Positions 14,077 through 15,337 of a stretch of DNA of 15,337 nt are shown one piece after another. Each line of letters starts with the position of its first letter. The first letter of the stretch is position 1. The translations under genes were made by a program, and so were the position numbers. The stretch is from JABCPE02 sp963518845 (GTDB lineage: Bacteria > Bacteroidota > Bacteroidia > Flavobacteriales > Weeksellaceae): assembly GCA_963518845.1 (NCBI GenBank), contig CAUQKV010000034.1, positions 1-15,337 of the forward strand. The letters run 5' to 3'. The notes below the pieces were generated by a model that was given only the letters and a program-made list of their open reading frames with translations, was not told the origin of the DNA and made no database searches.

Positions 14077-15337
14077 ATGAAAGAAAGGAAAGGAACAGAG
14101 TATAGTAGACGAATAAGATATGCACTAATTGCAGGAATTGGATTGTTTTCTGGAGTTTTTGTGTTTTTACATTTGCTGGTTTTTTCCAATAAAATTGATT
14201 ATTACGAAATAGAAGAAAAAGGCAATCAGTACGGAAAAAGTGAGTTTGTAGAATATGAAGGAAAAATCTCTGTTTCTGTTCCCAGTGGCGGAAGATATGT
14301 TTTAGAAGATGTAGATATCAGCACATTTAGGGCGGTAGATTCAGAAAATAACATAGACAGAAGCACTCTGGTGGTAGGTTTGGATAAAAATCATGTCTAT
14401 TTAGGAAACATTCCTATTCCTGACCTGAATCCCAGCAAACTCCAAGTCCTAGGAAATGGCTACTATACAGATGGGACAAGTACTTATTTCTGCTCCTCTT
14501 ATTCCCAAAGAAATGAAGACTTATCTACTTCGATGGAGATATTACAGCATTTTGTATATATTTTTTCAAAGACTAAAAAACCACAAAGCTACATCTATCC
14601 TTATAAAAAGATAGAAACGAATAAAAGATTACAGCCAGTCGAAAATTTACAATATTTCGCAACTGATGGAGAGAAAGTCTATTACAGAGGAGAGATTTTA
14701 GAAAAGGCTGATTTAAATACTTTAAAAAGTGTAGATGGATATAATGGATACTTTGCCGATAAAGAAAATGTCTATTATAAGTCAAAACTTTTACCGATTA
14801 AAAATAGCGGAAAGTTAAGAGTTGTTTCAAGTGAGCAGGGAGATGAATTTCTTTATGATGAGGTAGATGGCTATGTCTTTATGGGAGATTATTCTTTTGA
14901 TAGAGAAAAAGCACCCTACAAAGTACTAGGAAATGAAGGAAGCCACCTGAATAATTTAGTTTTTATCAATAAAGAAGGCATCTATTACTATGACGGCGAA
15001 GAAAAGAAGCAGGAAAGAGCGGGAAATAATTTTTTCACAGGAAAAATAGAAGAAATTACTCCCAATGTTTTTACTGATGATGAAAATCTTTATTATTTTC
15101 ATGCTTATGATGTATGGAGAAAATCCAAGTATGACAAAGGTTTAGATTCAAGAAATACAGAGATTTATTCTTTAGGCAAAAAAGATGCTTGGAAAAAAAT
15201 AGAAGATATAAATAGTGGAGTGTATGGAAGCATCTGGCAAAAAGGGAATAAGTATTATTACTTTGATGATTTAGGAATTTATCAATTAATTAGTAATACC
15301 ATTTATGAAATTACGGACAAAGAGACATTGGCTTTTT
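14077..15337 (+). CDS. Membrane-anchored DKNYY-repeat protein (3' end cut by window)
   Basis: 420 complete codons from the ATG at 14077 with no stop, so the gene runs off the right edge. Residues 1-14 are basic and residues 15-36 form one hydrophobic helix without a lipobox, so the protein is probably anchored with its bulk in the periplasm. The rest is polar and Tyr/Asp/Lys-rich, with recurring D/N-K-x-x-V/I/L-Y-Y units: D-K-N-H-V-Y (103-108), D-G-E-K-V-Y-Y (197-203), D-K-E-N-V-Y-Y (228-234), N-K-E-G-I-Y-Y (298-304), D-D-E-N-L-Y-Y (334-340) and G-N-K-Y-Y-Y (390-395). This is the DKNYY family pattern, found in Bacteroidota and Fusobacteria; its function is unknown. Codon use is more AT-rich than rpoBC. 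No clear promoter: TATATTTA at 14046-14053 is one base off the -7 consensus. Confidence 0.8.
   Translation, partial: MKERKGTEYSRRIRYALIAGIGLFSGVFVFLHLLVFSNKIDYYEIEEKGNQYGKSEFVEYEGKISVSVPSGGRYVLEDVDISTFRAVDSENNIDRSTLVVGLDKNHVYLGNIPIPDLNPSKLQVLGNGYYTDGTSTYFCSSYSQRNEDLSTSMEILQHFVYIFSKTKKPQSYIYPYKKIETNKRLQPVENLQYFATDGEKVYYRGEILEKADLNTLKSVDGYNGYFADKENVYYKSKLLPIKNSGKLRVVSSEQGDEFLYDEVDGYVFMGDYSFDREKAPYKVLGNEGSHLNNLVFINKEGIYYYDGEEKKQERAGNNFFTGKIEEITPNVFTDDENLYYFHAYDVWRKSKYDKGLDSRNTEIYSLGKKDAWKKIEDINSGVYGSIWQKGNKYYYFDDLGIYQLISNTIYEITDKETLAF

Noticed and set aside
14573..14785. A 70-codon minus-strand frame inside the DKNYY gene
   Set aside because: Antisense to a continuous repeat-bearing plus-strand frame; no promoter or family.
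1..15337. CRISPR array, mobile element, prophage, toxin-antitoxin or defence genes
   Set aside because: No regularly spaced repeats, transposase or integrase motifs, terminal inverted repeats or known defence domains were seen.

Overview
The window is about 15.3 kb of an AT-rich Bacteroidota chromosome, most likely of the flavobacterial order and probably Weeksellaceae (Chryseobacterium/Riemerella-like). This rests on the RpoB and RpoC sequences, on -7 boxes matching TAnnTTTG, on A-rich start-codon contexts without Shine-Dalgarno sequences, and on a DUF3467 gene directly after rpoC. The genus is inferred, not proven.

Layout: (1) 1-1079, minus strand: trigger factor (tig), cut by the left edge. 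(2) 1080-1590: a 511-bp noncoding gap between divergent tig and rpoB. It holds a tig promoter, a second strong -7 box at 1264-1271, and a rod-like hairpin of about 104 nt (1284-1387) that could be a small RNA of the 6S kind or a long rpoB leader. (3) 1591-9749: rpoB and rpoC, both intact, followed by a strong terminator-like hairpin. (4) 9849-10154: a small DUF3467 protein with its own strong terminator. (5) 10269-10637: a small membrane protein of unknown function. (6) 10696-11643, minus strand: a TIGR01212/YhcC-type radical SAM protein. (7) 11757-13943: a two-gene ABC exporter of the NatA-NatB (YhaQ-YhaP) type. (8) 14077 to the right edge: an N-terminally anchored protein with DKNYY-like repeats, cut by the window end.

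Most of the window is core housekeeping sequence: a chaperone that binds nascent chains at the ribosome, and the two large RNA polymerase subunits. The remainder is small accessory or envelope genes. I see no CRISPR array, IS element, phage gene, toxin-antitoxin pair or defence island. The best candidates for something undescribed are noncoding: the structured region upstream of rpoB, and the unusual absence of rplL directly before rpoB.
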